DNA from: Neobacillus jeddahensis
GTDB taxonomy: Bacteria; Bacillota; Bacilli; Bacillales; Cytobacillaceae
NCBI RefSeq assembly: GCF_000612625.1
Contig: NZ_CCAS010000046.1
Coordinates: 1 to 32,536 of the forward strand
Direction of reading: 5' to 3'
Length of the DNA stretch: 32,536 nucleotides
Under the pieces are notes generated by a model. That model saw nothing but the letters and a program-made list of their open reading frames with translations, searched no databases and was not told the DNA's origin. Positions within the stretch are counted from its first letter, which is position 1. Every line of letters begins with the position of its first letter. The position numbers were made by a program, and so were the translations under genes. Below are positions 14,937 through 22,812 of the stretch, one piece after another.

Positions 14937-15914
14937 ATGAGCCAACTTAAAGGAATTCACCATGTGACTGCCATTACGAGCAGTGCTGAAAAAAACTATG
15001 AATTTTTCACATATGTTTTAGGAATGCGCTTAGTGAAAAAAACTGTCAATCAAGATGATATTCAAACCTATCACCTATTTTTTGCTGATGATACAGGAAG
15101 CCCAGGAACGGATATGACTTTTTTCGACTTCCCGGGTATTCCAAAAGGCGTACATGGTACTAATGAGATTTCAAAAACATCCTTTCGGGTTCCCAGTGAT
15201 GCAGCTCTAGATTATTGGGTTAAACGGTTCGAACAACTAAATGTGAAACATACAGGCATAAAAGAACAATTTGGAACAAAGTCGTTATCTTTCGTTGATT
15301 TTGATGATCAGCACTATCAATTGATTTCAGATGAACATAATAAAGGTGTCAGCGCAGGCACTCCATGGCAAAATGGACCGATTCCATTCCATTTTGCTAT
15401 TAGCGGTTTAGGTCCCATTTTTGTTCGGGTAGCTAACTTTGATTATTTTAAAGAAATGTTGGAAAAAGTTCTGATGTTTAAAGAAATTGATCAAGAAGGG
15501 TCCTTCCATTTGTTTGAAGTGGGTGAAGGTGGCAATGGTGCACAAGTGGTGGTCGAATATAATGATGTTCTCCCACAGGCACGACAAGGCTTTGGGACTG
15601 TCCACCATGCAGCCTTCCGGGTCGAAAACCGTACAGAATTAGAAGAATGGATTGGTCGTATGGAAGGCTTTGGTTTCCATACGTCTGGTTTTGTTGATCG
15701 CTACTTTTTCGGTTCCTTGTATGTAAGGGTTGCCCCACAAATATTATTTGAATTTGCGACTGATGGTCCTGGATTTATGGGGGATGAACCATATGAAACA
15801 CTTGGTGAAAAATTATCTTTACCACCCTTCCTAGAACCTAAAAGGGAACAAATTGAACAATATGTACGTCCCATTGATACAATAAGAAGTACAAAAGTGT
15901 TCACAAAAGAATGA
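14937..15914 (+). CDS. mhqO: Ring-cleaving dioxygenase, MhqO/MhqA type (VOC family)
   Basis: 325 residues with two vicinal-oxygen-chelate modules (about 1-140 and 150-300). Metal-ligand positions are visible as KGIHHVTAIT near 5-14 and GTVHHAAFRV near 220-229. A C-terminal Glu sits in ILFEFATDGPGF. This is the layout of B. subtilis MhqO, MhqA and MhqE, extradiol-type dioxygenases that open hydroquinone-like rings during thiol-reactive quinone stress. ATG 14937 follows AATAGGAGCG. Regulation by MhqR is strongly suggested by the operator-like site at the promoter; the mhqR gene itself is not in the window. The gene is monocistronic, without the mhqN/mhqP partners seen in B. subtilis. Confidence 0.88.
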   Translation: MSQLKGIHHVTAITSSAEKNYEFFTYVLGMRLVKKTVNQDDIQTYHLFFADDTGSPGTDMTFFDFPGIPKGVHGTNEISKTSFRVPSDAALDYWVKRFEQLNVKHTGIKEQFGTKSLSFVDFDDQHYQLISDEHNKGVSAGTPWQNGPIPFHFAISGLGPIFVRVANFDYFKEMLEKVLMFKEIDQEGSFHLFEVGEGGNGAQVVVEYNDVLPQARQGFGTVHHAAFRVENRTELEEWIGRMEGFGFHTSGFVDRYFFGSLYVRVAPQILFEFATDGPGFMGDEPYETLGEKLSLPPFLEPKREQIEQYVRPIDTIRSTKVFTKE

Positions 15915-16033
15915 AGACTACTGCTTTGTTCGAAAAAAGTAGTTTGGTTTGGTAAACAAATACGACAATCAGAGTAGAATAATTTTCTTTCTCACTGCAT
16001 ATTGTTTTCAGATGGGAAAGGAGAGTGACCGCT

Positions 16034-16348
16034 ATGGTTGGAACTGAATTAAGTAAGAAAATAGACAGGATCGCACATCCAAAGGTAAGAAACATTGTTA
16101 GAGTTTGTATTGAGCATGGTTGCCGATTTAAACCACATCCAAGTAACCCTAATTTAATTAATTTGTATGATCCAATCAGTAGGAAAAATATTATCGGAGA
16201 TATTAACTTATTGAGTGAAAGAGGATATTTTACGCTGGAAGTGGAGAACGGACGATTCAAGTCCTTTAGAAATGAAATAATGGGGTTGGATATCGATCAT
16301 CCTGATTTTGAATATAAAGTCCTAAAAAGAGTGAAAAAGTCAACCTAA
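16034..16348 (+). CDS. Hypothetical protein, 104 residues
   Basis: Unrecognised soluble protein starting MVGTELSKKIDRIAHPKVRN. Its middle HGCRFKPHPSNPNLINLYDP is Cys/His/Pro-containing, and the C-terminus is charged. The His/Cys spacing is too sparse to claim a metal site. ATG 16034 is preceded by AAAGGAG at 10 nt; the GTG at 16025 directly abuts that site and is disfavoured. It is monocistronic, with a strong shared terminator. The composition suggests a small alpha/beta domain; no function is proposed. Confidence 0.72.
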   Translation: MVGTELSKKIDRIAHPKVRNIVRVCIEHGCRFKPHPSNPNLINLYDPISRKNIIGDINLLSERGYFTLEVENGRFKSFRNEIMGLDIDHPDFEYKVLKRVKKST

Positions 16349-16365
16349 TACCGAGCGTATCATCT

Positions 16366-16398
16366 ATAAAAAACGGGCAAAGCTTGCCCGTTTTTTTA
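16366..16398. terminator. Bidirectional terminator between the hypothetical gene and the GGDEF-EAL gene
   Basis: AAAAAACGGGCAA-AGC-TTGCCCGTTTTTTT: a near-perfect stem with T7 on the plus strand and T6 on the minus strand. It lies 20 nt after one stop codon and under 10 nt from the other. Confidence 0.93.
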
Positions 16399-16404
16399 TA
16401 TTTG

Positions 16405-18783
16405 CTATTTTCCCCTGCCCCTCTTCTCTTCATTTTGTAGTAATTTTTCAAATTCTTGGGCAGGGACAGGCTTACTATAATAATATCCTTGAACCATTGT
16501 GCACATTTGCTGACGGAGGAAGTCCACCTGCTCTTTTGTCTCCACTCCTTCAGCAATCACTTGAAGGTTTAAATTATGCGCCATGGCAATGATTGTTTTT
16601 ACGATCGTTTCATCATTCGGATCGGAAGTACACTCCCGAATAAAGGACTGGTCTATTTTCAATGTATCGATGGGAAATGTTTTAAGATAATTTAGTGAAC
16701 TATACCCCGAGCCAAAATCGTCAATGCTCATCTTGACGCCCAGCTTTTTTAGCTCCATCATGGTCGATAGCGCACCATCTATGTCCATCGTCATACTTTC
16801 CGTGATTTCAAGTTCCAACCATTTTGGCTCCAACATGTTTTTTTCCAAAACATCTTGAATAAGTTCTACCAAATTGGATTGAAAGAATTGCTTTGCAGAA
16901 ATGTTTACCGCTATTTTTATTAATGGGAAGCCAGCCAGCTGCCAATCTTTATTCTGCCTGCATGCCGTTTGGATGACCCATTCCCCAATCGGAATGATTA
17001 AACCGGATTCTTCTGCGATAGAGATAAAATTGGCAGGTGATATCAATCCTTTTACAGGGTGCTCCCATCTAATTAAGGCTTCTGCCCCTATGATTTGATT
17101 GGTTTCTAAGTCGATCAGAGGCTGGTAATATAGAATAAATTCTTCTTGTTCAATCGCTTTACGTAGTTCCAATTCTACATTCATTTCATGCTGATACTGA
17201 CTTTTGATTATATCTGAAAAAAATTGAATATTTTTCAAATGGTGATTTTTAGCATGATACATCGCCAAATCAGCATTTTTAATTAGTGTATCAAAGTTTT
17301 CACCGTGTTCTGGGAAGATACTTATACCAATACTGGGAGTCACTAAAATCTCATGGGGATCTAGTTCAATTGGGACGGAAAAATGTGCTAATATTTTACC
17401 CGACACCTTTAAAGCCCTGATAGCATTTGAATCTGGAAGTAGAATAGCAAATTCATCGCCTCCATATCTAGAGACAATATCGGTTGCCTTAATACAGCTT
17501 TTTAAACCTTTTCCAAATTCAATTAATAACCGATCCCCAAGTTCATGACCTAAGGTATCGTTAATTGTTTTAAAACGGTCTAAATCCATGAACAAAATAG
17601 CGAAGTGCTTATTGAATTCCTTTGAGTTTCGTACTACATCATTAATTTTTTCACAGAATAAATACCTATTAGGTAAGCCTGTTAATTGGTCATGATATGC
17701 CATATGTTTAATTATTTTTTCAGTTCTAATTCTTTTGGTAATATCAATGACTGTCCCAATAATGGCTGCCTTTCCATTATATTCAATTTTAGAAGCAAAT
17801 ATCTCGAGATATACTATACTTCTGTCTTTTCGAATTGCTCGATATTGGTACGTACTTGTCGATATTTCATTTAAAGATAATTTCTTTATAGTTTCTAATA
17901 CAATAGGTATGTCCTCTGGAACAATCGTGTCTACTAAGTTAAGTTCCATTAATTCGTTACGACTATAGCCGCCAATTTCACATAATCTCGGATTCACATA
18001 AACGAATTTCTCTTCCAGAATAATATAAACCCCCACTAAGGAATTCTCCACTAAGATCCGATATTTTGCTTCTGCCTCCATTAAGTCTTTTTGTGCCTTT
18101 TTATGCTGTGTTAAATCTTTTATGATTCCATATACACCAATTATTTTTCCACGCAGATAAATCGGGATGTTTGTCGCACTTAGTTCTCTTTTCTGTCCCT
18201 TTTTATCAATCATCCTGCACTCATAGGTGCAAGCTATTCCTTTTGTAGTGTTGATAAAGTGTTCAACTGTTGAATCGATATCTTTTGGCACCAAGAAGAA
18301 AGTGAATGGTTTATTGATTATTTCCTTGATCGTAAAACCATAATCATGTACTGCCTTATTTGCATTTAATATTTTTCCTTCCAAATCAAATGTTAAAATA
18401 GGGTCTGGATTTTCTTCAAATAGTGATTGGTAATATTGTTCATGTAATAGGATTTTCTGGGACTGTTCTGAAAACTTACGATCAAAAGAAACAATAAATA
18501 AAAATGAAGCAATGGACGACAGCAAAGAAACAAACAAGGCAATTAAAACCATTAACCTTCGATGTTCAATCGTATAAGGCAAAGAAAGCGAGAATATTTC
18601 ACTAAAAAGTAGAAACGAAATTTCCATTACTAAAAGAATTGCACCGCTTATTAGCCATCTATTCTTCTGTTTATTAATAACCCCTTTTACCCTAGCTAAA
18701 AGACCATAGGCTGTGAAGGAAAAAACTATCGATGTCATGATGGATAAAATCACAAGTAAAAAATATAGTGTATTTTCCTTCAT
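16405..18783 (-). CDS. Membrane PAS-GGDEF-EAL cyclic-di-GMP signalling protein
   Basis: About 792 residues from ATG 18783. Three N-terminal membrane helices (about 4-33, 43-66, 77-100) resemble half of an MHYT sensor. PAS domains follow (about 118-230 and 240-350), then GGDEF and EAL domains. The GGDEF site is intact (SRYGGDEFAIL near 439-449), with a KxxD in place of the usual RxxD inhibitory site upstream. The EAL site also looks intact: GAEALIRWEHP near 566-576, NISAKQF, LELEITESM, IDDFGSGYSSL, LKIDQSFI, AEGVE and QGYYYSKP. Both cyclase and phosphodiesterase activity are therefore possible. I chose ATG 18783 because GGAGG lies 11 nt upstream; the TTG at 18837 has no ribosome binding site. 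Confidence 0.9.
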   Translation of the reverse strand: MKENTLYFLLVILSIMTSIVFSFTAYGLLARVKGVINKQKNRWLISGAILLVMEISFLLFSEIFSLSLPYTIEHRRLMVLIALFVSLLSSIASFLFIVSFDRKFSEQSQKILLHEQYYQSLFEENPDPILTFDLEGKILNANKAVHDYGFTIKEIINKPFTFFLVPKDIDSTVEHFINTTKGIACTYECRMIDKKGQKRELSATNIPIYLRGKIIGVYGIIKDLTQHKKAQKDLMEAEAKYRILVENSLVGVYIILEEKFVYVNPRLCEIGGYSRNELMELNLVDTIVPEDIPIVLETIKKLSLNEISTSTYQYRAIRKDRSIVYLEIFASKIEYNGKAAIIGTVIDITKRIRTEKIIKHMAYHDQLTGLPNRYLFCEKINDVVRNSKEFNKHFAILFMDLDRFKTINDTLGHELGDRLLIEFGKGLKSCIKATDIVSRYGGDEFAILLPDSNAIRALKVSGKILAHFSVPIELDPHEILVTPSIGISIFPEHGENFDTLIKNADLAMYHAKNHHLKNIQFFSDIIKSQYQHEMNVELELRKAIEQEEFILYYQPLIDLETNQIIGAEALIRWEHPVKGLISPANFISIAEESGLIIPIGEWVIQTACRQNKDWQLAGFPLIKIAVNISAKQFFQSNLVELIQDVLEKNMLEPKWLELEITESMTMDIDGALSTMMELKKLGVKMSIDDFGSGYSSLNYLKTFPIDTLKIDQSFIRECTSDPNDETIVKTIIAMAHNLNLQVIAEGVETKEQVDFLRQQMCTMVQGYYYSKPVPAQEFEKLLQNEEKRGRGK

Positions 18784-19040
18784 TGAATGATAAGCCTCCA
18801 AATAGTACTTTCCCACTATTATTTGCATTCTTTTCAATAAAAAGCATTAATTGAAAAAAAACATTCGCTTTCCATTAGTTTTCCCCTTTTTTGCTATGTA
18901 TCATTTTTTTATTTCATAGGCTGTTACCCCAACCAAGGACAACCGTTTTGGCGTAAATTAGTAAAAGTAGAGAGATTTATGAATAAAATAGAAGCTTGGT
19001 TTCGATCTCCCTTTTTCTAGGCTTAAAGGAGGTGCTAAAT

Positions 19041-19352
19041 ATGAGTGAATATACACCAGAAGATATTGACCGAGCTGTGGATGAATTAAAATGGCGGGGT
19101 TTCGGTGATTTTATGTTCCATGCACCTGGCCAAGTGCAGAGAACATCAGAAGTACCAATCACATCCCAAGAAAACTCAAGTAGAAATGATGCTACTCAAG
19201 ATCATTCTCCTGCTTACCGAAATGCAACTGTTACTAATCCTACTTTAAACAAATGGTCAGGATGGAAAGTCCTTCCACATAGGAACCTGCATTTGAATAG
19301 TTGTTGGGAAGATGGGAATATGTTGGAGTTAAGAATTCGTCAAGGCAAATAA
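19041..19352 (+). CDS. Hypothetical protein, 103 residues
   Basis: Unrecognised. ATG 19041 sits behind AAAGGAGGTG, near-perfect for a Bacillus ribosome binding site, so expression is likely. The product opens MSEYTPEDIDRAVDELKWRG and has a low-complexity Ser/Thr/Asn/Gln-rich middle (about 40-75). It ends with NKWSGWKVLPHRNLHLNS and a charged tail. There is one Cys and several Trp. The N-terminal 20 residues look like a helix. It is closed by a strong terminator. The upstream 200-nt spacer contains CCAAGGACAACCGTTTTGG, a weak dyad without a known match. Confidence 0.72.
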   Translation: MSEYTPEDIDRAVDELKWRGFGDFMFHAPGQVQRTSEVPITSQENSSRNDATQDHSPAYRNATVTNPTLNKWSGWKVLPHRNLHLNSCWEDGNMLELRIRQGK

Positions 19353-19391
19353 AGAGGGAAAAGAGGCCAACGCCTCTCTTCCCTTCTTTTT
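19351..19391. terminator. Terminator shared by the 103-residue gene and the DsbA-like gene
   Basis: GGGAAAAGAGGC-CAAC-GCCTCTCTTCCC with one internal mismatch, then TTCTTTTT on the plus strand. On the minus strand the flank is also T-rich. Confidence 0.88.
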
Positions 19392-19396
19392 ATTAG

Positions 19397-20119
19397 CTAT
19401 TCTTTTTCAGGAATTACACAATTGCCATCGACACAACTGAGATCATCTTCTGTAGAGAGATTTTGGAGAACTGGTTTAGGAGATTCCTCTTCCCAAACCT
19501 TTTGTAAGGCCCCTTTGAAGGTTTCCAACGGTTGTGCTCCTGAAATAGCGTATTTTGAATTAATAATAAAATAGGGGACACCGCCGATTTGATACTGCTG
19601 AGCTATTCCTTCATCTGCCCTAACTTCATTTGCATAGGCAGTTGTATCTTGTAAGACATGTAATGATTCTTGGCGGTTTAAACCTGAATCCTCTGCTAGG
19701 TCTGCTAATGTCTCATGATCACCAATATTTTTTGAATCTGTGAAATAAGCGTGAAGAATCTTTTCAGAAAGCGCAGGCTCTTTTCCTTGTGTTTTCGCAA
19801 ACTTTGCCAGACGATGGGCATCAAACGTATTGGTTGGTTTCATCTCATCAAAATGAAAAGTTAAACCAACAGTGGCAGCGTTCTTCCTCATATCATGGTT
19901 GGCTTGTTTTGCTTGTTCCACACTTATTCCATACTTTTTAGCTAATACTTCATGAATATTCTCACCACTATTTTTGGGCGAATTTGGATCAAGTTCAAAG
20001 CTCTTGAATTCTACCACAACCTGATCTTTATGTGGAAATTGTTCTAGCGCCTCTTCTAAACGACGTTTCCCAATATAACAAAACGGACATACATAATCAG
20101 ACCAAACTTCAATTTTCAT
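19397..20119 (-). CDS. DsbA family oxidoreductase, FrnE-like
   Basis: A 240-residue thioredoxin-fold protein with no signal peptide, hence cytoplasmic. The active site is C11-P-F-C14 in YVCPFCYIGKRR, with a helical insertion (about 60-165) and the cis-Pro loop GGVPYF near 179-184. This is the FrnE/polyketide-oxidoreductase subgroup of DsbA. A second cysteine pair, C229-VDGN-C234, forms the C-terminal CX4C motif described for Deinococcus FrnE, where it cooperates with CXXC in disulfide exchange. I chose ATG 20119, with GAGGTG upstream and a start at the conserved KIEVWSDYVCPFC. The longer open frame upstream is AT-rich and lacks a ribosome binding site. Confidence 0.88.
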   Translation of the reverse strand: MKIEVWSDYVCPFCYIGKRRLEEALEQFPHKDQVVVEFKSFELDPNSPKNSGENIHEVLAKKYGISVEQAKQANHDMRKNAATVGLTFHFDEMKPTNTFDAHRLAKFAKTQGKEPALSEKILHAYFTDSKNIGDHETLADLAEDSGLNRQESLHVLQDTTAYANEVRADEGIAQQYQIGGVPYFIINSKYAISGAQPLETFKGALQKVWEEESPKPVLQNLSTEDDLSCVDGNCVIPEKE

Positions 20120-20337
20120 GTTAACACCTCGTTTCCTTTCATAAATAAATAGTACCATATAGTGTTTAAAAACCACTACGATGTGCTCATAAAAATGAGT
20201 AAATGATAAAGAGAAGATGAATGATGCTAGAAAAAAATATACCAAGTTTATTGTCCAACATGAAAGGAGGAATAAACATAAATTTGATTTAATTGGAAAT
20301 AATAACCTTGATTACCTTTGAGAGGATGGGATGTTGG

Positions 20338-21045
20338 ATGTCGTTAGAATGGTTTGATAGAGTAAGTGCTGAACTGCAGGAGCACCTAGAATCAATTTGT
20401 GAAGAATACGATCAGGTTGGCCAAATGACAATAGAAAGAGCTGCCAAACATCCAAGGATCGAATTTTTCGTCGATACTGCGGATACGGATACGGAAAAAC
20501 TAGACCGTGATTATTTCTGTACGCTCTTCTTTGACCCGCAGAACGAGGAATTCTACATTGATACATTCGATGTGGACAGTGGGCACACAGCGAAAATCAT
20601 CCTTTCAGACATTGAGGAGATTATTGAGGAAGTCCATGCTAGTCTCCATGACTACATCAATGACGATGATCACTATACAGATGATGGCGTCTATTTACAA
20701 TCAGAAGTGGGCAATGATGTTGAAGAGTGTCAATCCGAAGATTATGAAGCAATACAAGACAATAAAGATGATATCTTTGAAGAAATTGATGTTGACTGGT
20801 CAACCCCTGAAGTGACAGCCTTCAAACATGAAGATGAGGTAGAAGTTACCTATCAGTTTGGCGTGGTCCAAGCAACTGGTGACGGGGTTCTAAAACGCAT
20901 CAACCGAATATGGACAACGGATGATGAATTAATCAAGGATGAATCTCATTTCATTTTTAGCAGGGAAGAAGCTACCACTATTATTGCCATGATTGCTAGT
21001 CATATGGATCAACTAAGCGAGTTTAATTTTGATGATATGCCTTAA
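20338..21045 (+). CDS. Acidic hypothetical protein, about 235 residues
   Basis: Unrecognised. Very rich in Asp and Glu (for example EEIDVDWSTPE and YINDDDHYTDDG), with no membrane segment or cysteine-based motif. It seems to have an N-terminal alpha/beta domain (about 1-100), an acidic linker (about 100-150) and a C-terminal beta-rich domain (about 155-235). That last part resembles an immunity- or chaperone-like fold only in a general sense. The start is uncertain: ATG 20338 has ATGGGA 6 nt upstream, ATG 20326 is directly preceded by GAGAGG, and TTG 20293 has no clear site. It is monocistronic with a strong terminator. I propose no function. Confidence 0.7.
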   Translation: MSLEWFDRVSAELQEHLESICEEYDQVGQMTIERAAKHPRIEFFVDTADTDTEKLDRDYFCTLFFDPQNEEFYIDTFDVDSGHTAKIILSDIEEIIEEVHASLHDYINDDDHYTDDGVYLQSEVGNDVEECQSEDYEAIQDNKDDIFEEIDVDWSTPEVTAFKHEDEVEVTYQFGVVQATGDGVLKRINRIWTTDDELIKDESHFIFSREEATTIIAMIASHMDQLSEFNFDDMP

Positions 21046-21074
21046 CCTATCTAGTGGTAAAGTGACATAACCAT

Positions 21075-21110
21075 ACATAACGCATGGGCTAACCCATGCG
21101 TTATTTTTAT
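21075..21110 (+). terminator. Terminator of the acidic protein gene
   Basis: ATAACGCATGGG-CTAA-CCCATGCGTTAT, a perfect 12-bp stem, followed by TTTT. Confidence 0.92.
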
Positions 21111-21199
21111 GAATATGTAAATACTTATTTCATTTTGGACATTTTAGTGGCTTATTCTATAGAATAAACCATGTCAACTTGATTCTTACGGACCACTCC

Positions 21200-22663
21200 T
21201 TACGTATTAGCCATGATTTGTACAAGGCGATCCTCTAGCACTTTCCCCTTGTTTTCATCCAACAGATTGTTTAACATGATAGAAAAGATCAAAGTTTCTC
21301 CGTTCTTTGTTGTTACATAACCCGATAAAGAACTAACAGTTGAAATCGTCCCTGTTTTCGCTTTTACTTTTCCAATCGTAGCTTGGCTTTTTAACCGATT
21401 CCTAAGTGAACCTCCGACCATTTTTTCCTTAGCACCAGCGACTGGCAAGGCATGTAAATAGGCAGGAAACCACGTTTCCTTTTGAACTGCAAATAAAAGC
21501 TGTGTTAATTGATTAGCTGGAATTAGATCAACATGTGATATTCCAGAACCATCTCTAATCACCAATGTGCTCGGATTCACCCCTAATTTTGCCACTTCTG
21601 CCTTCATGACAGGTATACCCTTATCCCAACTCCCTTCCCCTTTGGAAACCTTCCCTATTTCTTTTATCAACATTTCTGCATGAACATTATTACTCAGCTT
21701 CAAAAATGGGACCAGTAGGTCAGCTAACCTCATGGATGAATGATTCGTCACCATTCTGGCTGTATCCGGTACCGTTCCTTGTTTTATTTTACCTAAAACC
21801 TTAACTCCCTGTTGGGCTAACGATTGCTTAAAAAGGGTATTTGCATATGTAGTTGGATTCCACACTCCAATCCATTCGGTAGTCGGCTTACTTTTTAGCG
21901 GCAAAGTTCCTTCGATTGTAATCGTATTTTTGGCATGTTCCCTCTTTACCGTGATTTCCTTTTTACTATCAATGGCTCCTGTTTGAGCACAGTTAATGAT
22001 TTTAACATAGTTGGTTTTTGGTGTGATCGTTATTTGCACTGGATCTCCATTTATCAATCCTGGCTTTACGCTCACCCTCAAGGAACCTGAATCGTAATCT
22101 TTTGTTGGTGAAACAGTTAATGCTGAGATTTGAGCCCCATAATAAGTGGTTTCATCACTCCATGGAAGGTCGAGTGAGTAGCGGACATCATCATACCAGG
22201 AATCATCGGCCACCAAATCTCCAGTTATTTTTTTGATTCCTTTTTTCTTCACCTCAGACGCAAGTGTATCAAAATCCATTTTTAACAAGGTGGGGTCGCC
22301 TTTTCCTTTTATATATAGATTACCTTGTAAGACCTGCTTTTTCACGGGACCATTCGCATATACCTCAGTCGCGAAGGTATAGTCGGAGCCTAACACACTT
22401 AAAGCCGCAGCAGCTGTTAATAGTTTCATGTTTGAGGCTGGTCGTAACCGCACATTTCCCTGATAATCATAAAGGACTTCCCCATTTACAGCAGAACGGA
22501 TACTAATTCCAGCAATGGCTCCTTGTAGTGCCGGTTCTTTCTTTAAGACATCGTTTAGCTGTTGTCCCAGAGTACTGTTAACAGCCTGAACACGATTGCC
22601 AGGTAAGTATACTGTCATCATCGTAAAAATAAAGAAAACTCTGTAAAAGGTTCTTTTTTTCAA
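21200..22663 (-). CDS. dacC: D-Ala-D-Ala carboxypeptidase/endopeptidase, PBP4/DacC type (peptidase S13)
   Basis: About 487 residues; a low-molecular-mass penicillin-binding protein trimming peptidoglycan stem peptides outside the membrane. A signal peptide (KKRTFYRVFFIFTMMTVYLP, cut near residue 27) is followed by the three penicillin-binding motifs. These are S-N-M-K (Ser near 77) in LRPASNMKLL, S-N-N in FLKLSNNVHAEM, and K-T-G in KAKTGTISTVSS. A long insert between the first two motifs marks class C/S13 enzymes. I favour TTG 22663, since GGAGG lies 11 nt upstream. The in-frame ATG at 22681 is itself part of that ribosome binding site. Confidence 0.9.
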   Translation of the reverse strand: MKKRTFYRVFFIFTMMTVYLPGNRVQAVNSTLGQQLNDVLKKEPALQGAIAGISIRSAVNGEVLYDYQGNVRLRPASNMKLLTAAAALSVLGSDYTFATEVYANGPVKKQVLQGNLYIKGKGDPTLLKMDFDTLASEVKKKGIKKITGDLVADDSWYDDVRYSLDLPWSDETTYYGAQISALTVSPTKDYDSGSLRVSVKPGLINGDPVQITITPKTNYVKIINCAQTGAIDSKKEITVKREHAKNTITIEGTLPLKSKPTTEWIGVWNPTTYANTLFKQSLAQQGVKVLGKIKQGTVPDTARMVTNHSSMRLADLLVPFLKLSNNVHAEMLIKEIGKVSKGEGSWDKGIPVMKAEVAKLGVNPSTLVIRDGSGISHVDLIPANQLTQLLFAVQKETWFPAYLHALPVAGAKEKMVGGSLRNRLKSQATIGKVKAKTGTISTVSSLSGYVTTKNGETLIFSIMLNNLLDENKGKVLEDRLVQIMANT

Positions 22664-22763
22664 TCTTGATCCAGCCTCCATTTTTAGAGTCTATCTTTTA
22701 TTAATAGCTACTATTATCAGCTTCCATTTTAGGATAATTATTCCTGCTACACAGAAAGAAAAA

Positions 22764-22788
22764 CCCGAGTTCACACAGGAACTCGAGA
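22764..22788 (-). terminator. Terminator of the SUV3-like helicase gene
   Basis: On the minus strand CTCGAGTTC-CTGTGT-GAACTCGGG (one U-G pair) followed by TTTTTC. It lies about 25 nt after the helicase stop codon. Confidence 0.88.
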
Positions 22789-22812
22789 AATCGTGGTTAA
22801 ACGACGATTCAT

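Noticed and set aside
15915..16020. Hairpin ACTACT...AGTAGT after the mhqO gene as terminator
   Set aside because: Short arms, long AT-rich loop and no T-run.
18920..18960. Possible riboswitch before the 103-residue gene (CCAAGGACAACCGTTTTGG)
   Set aside because: The dyad is short and no conserved core of the cyclic-di-GMP, purine, preQ1 or other classes I know is present.
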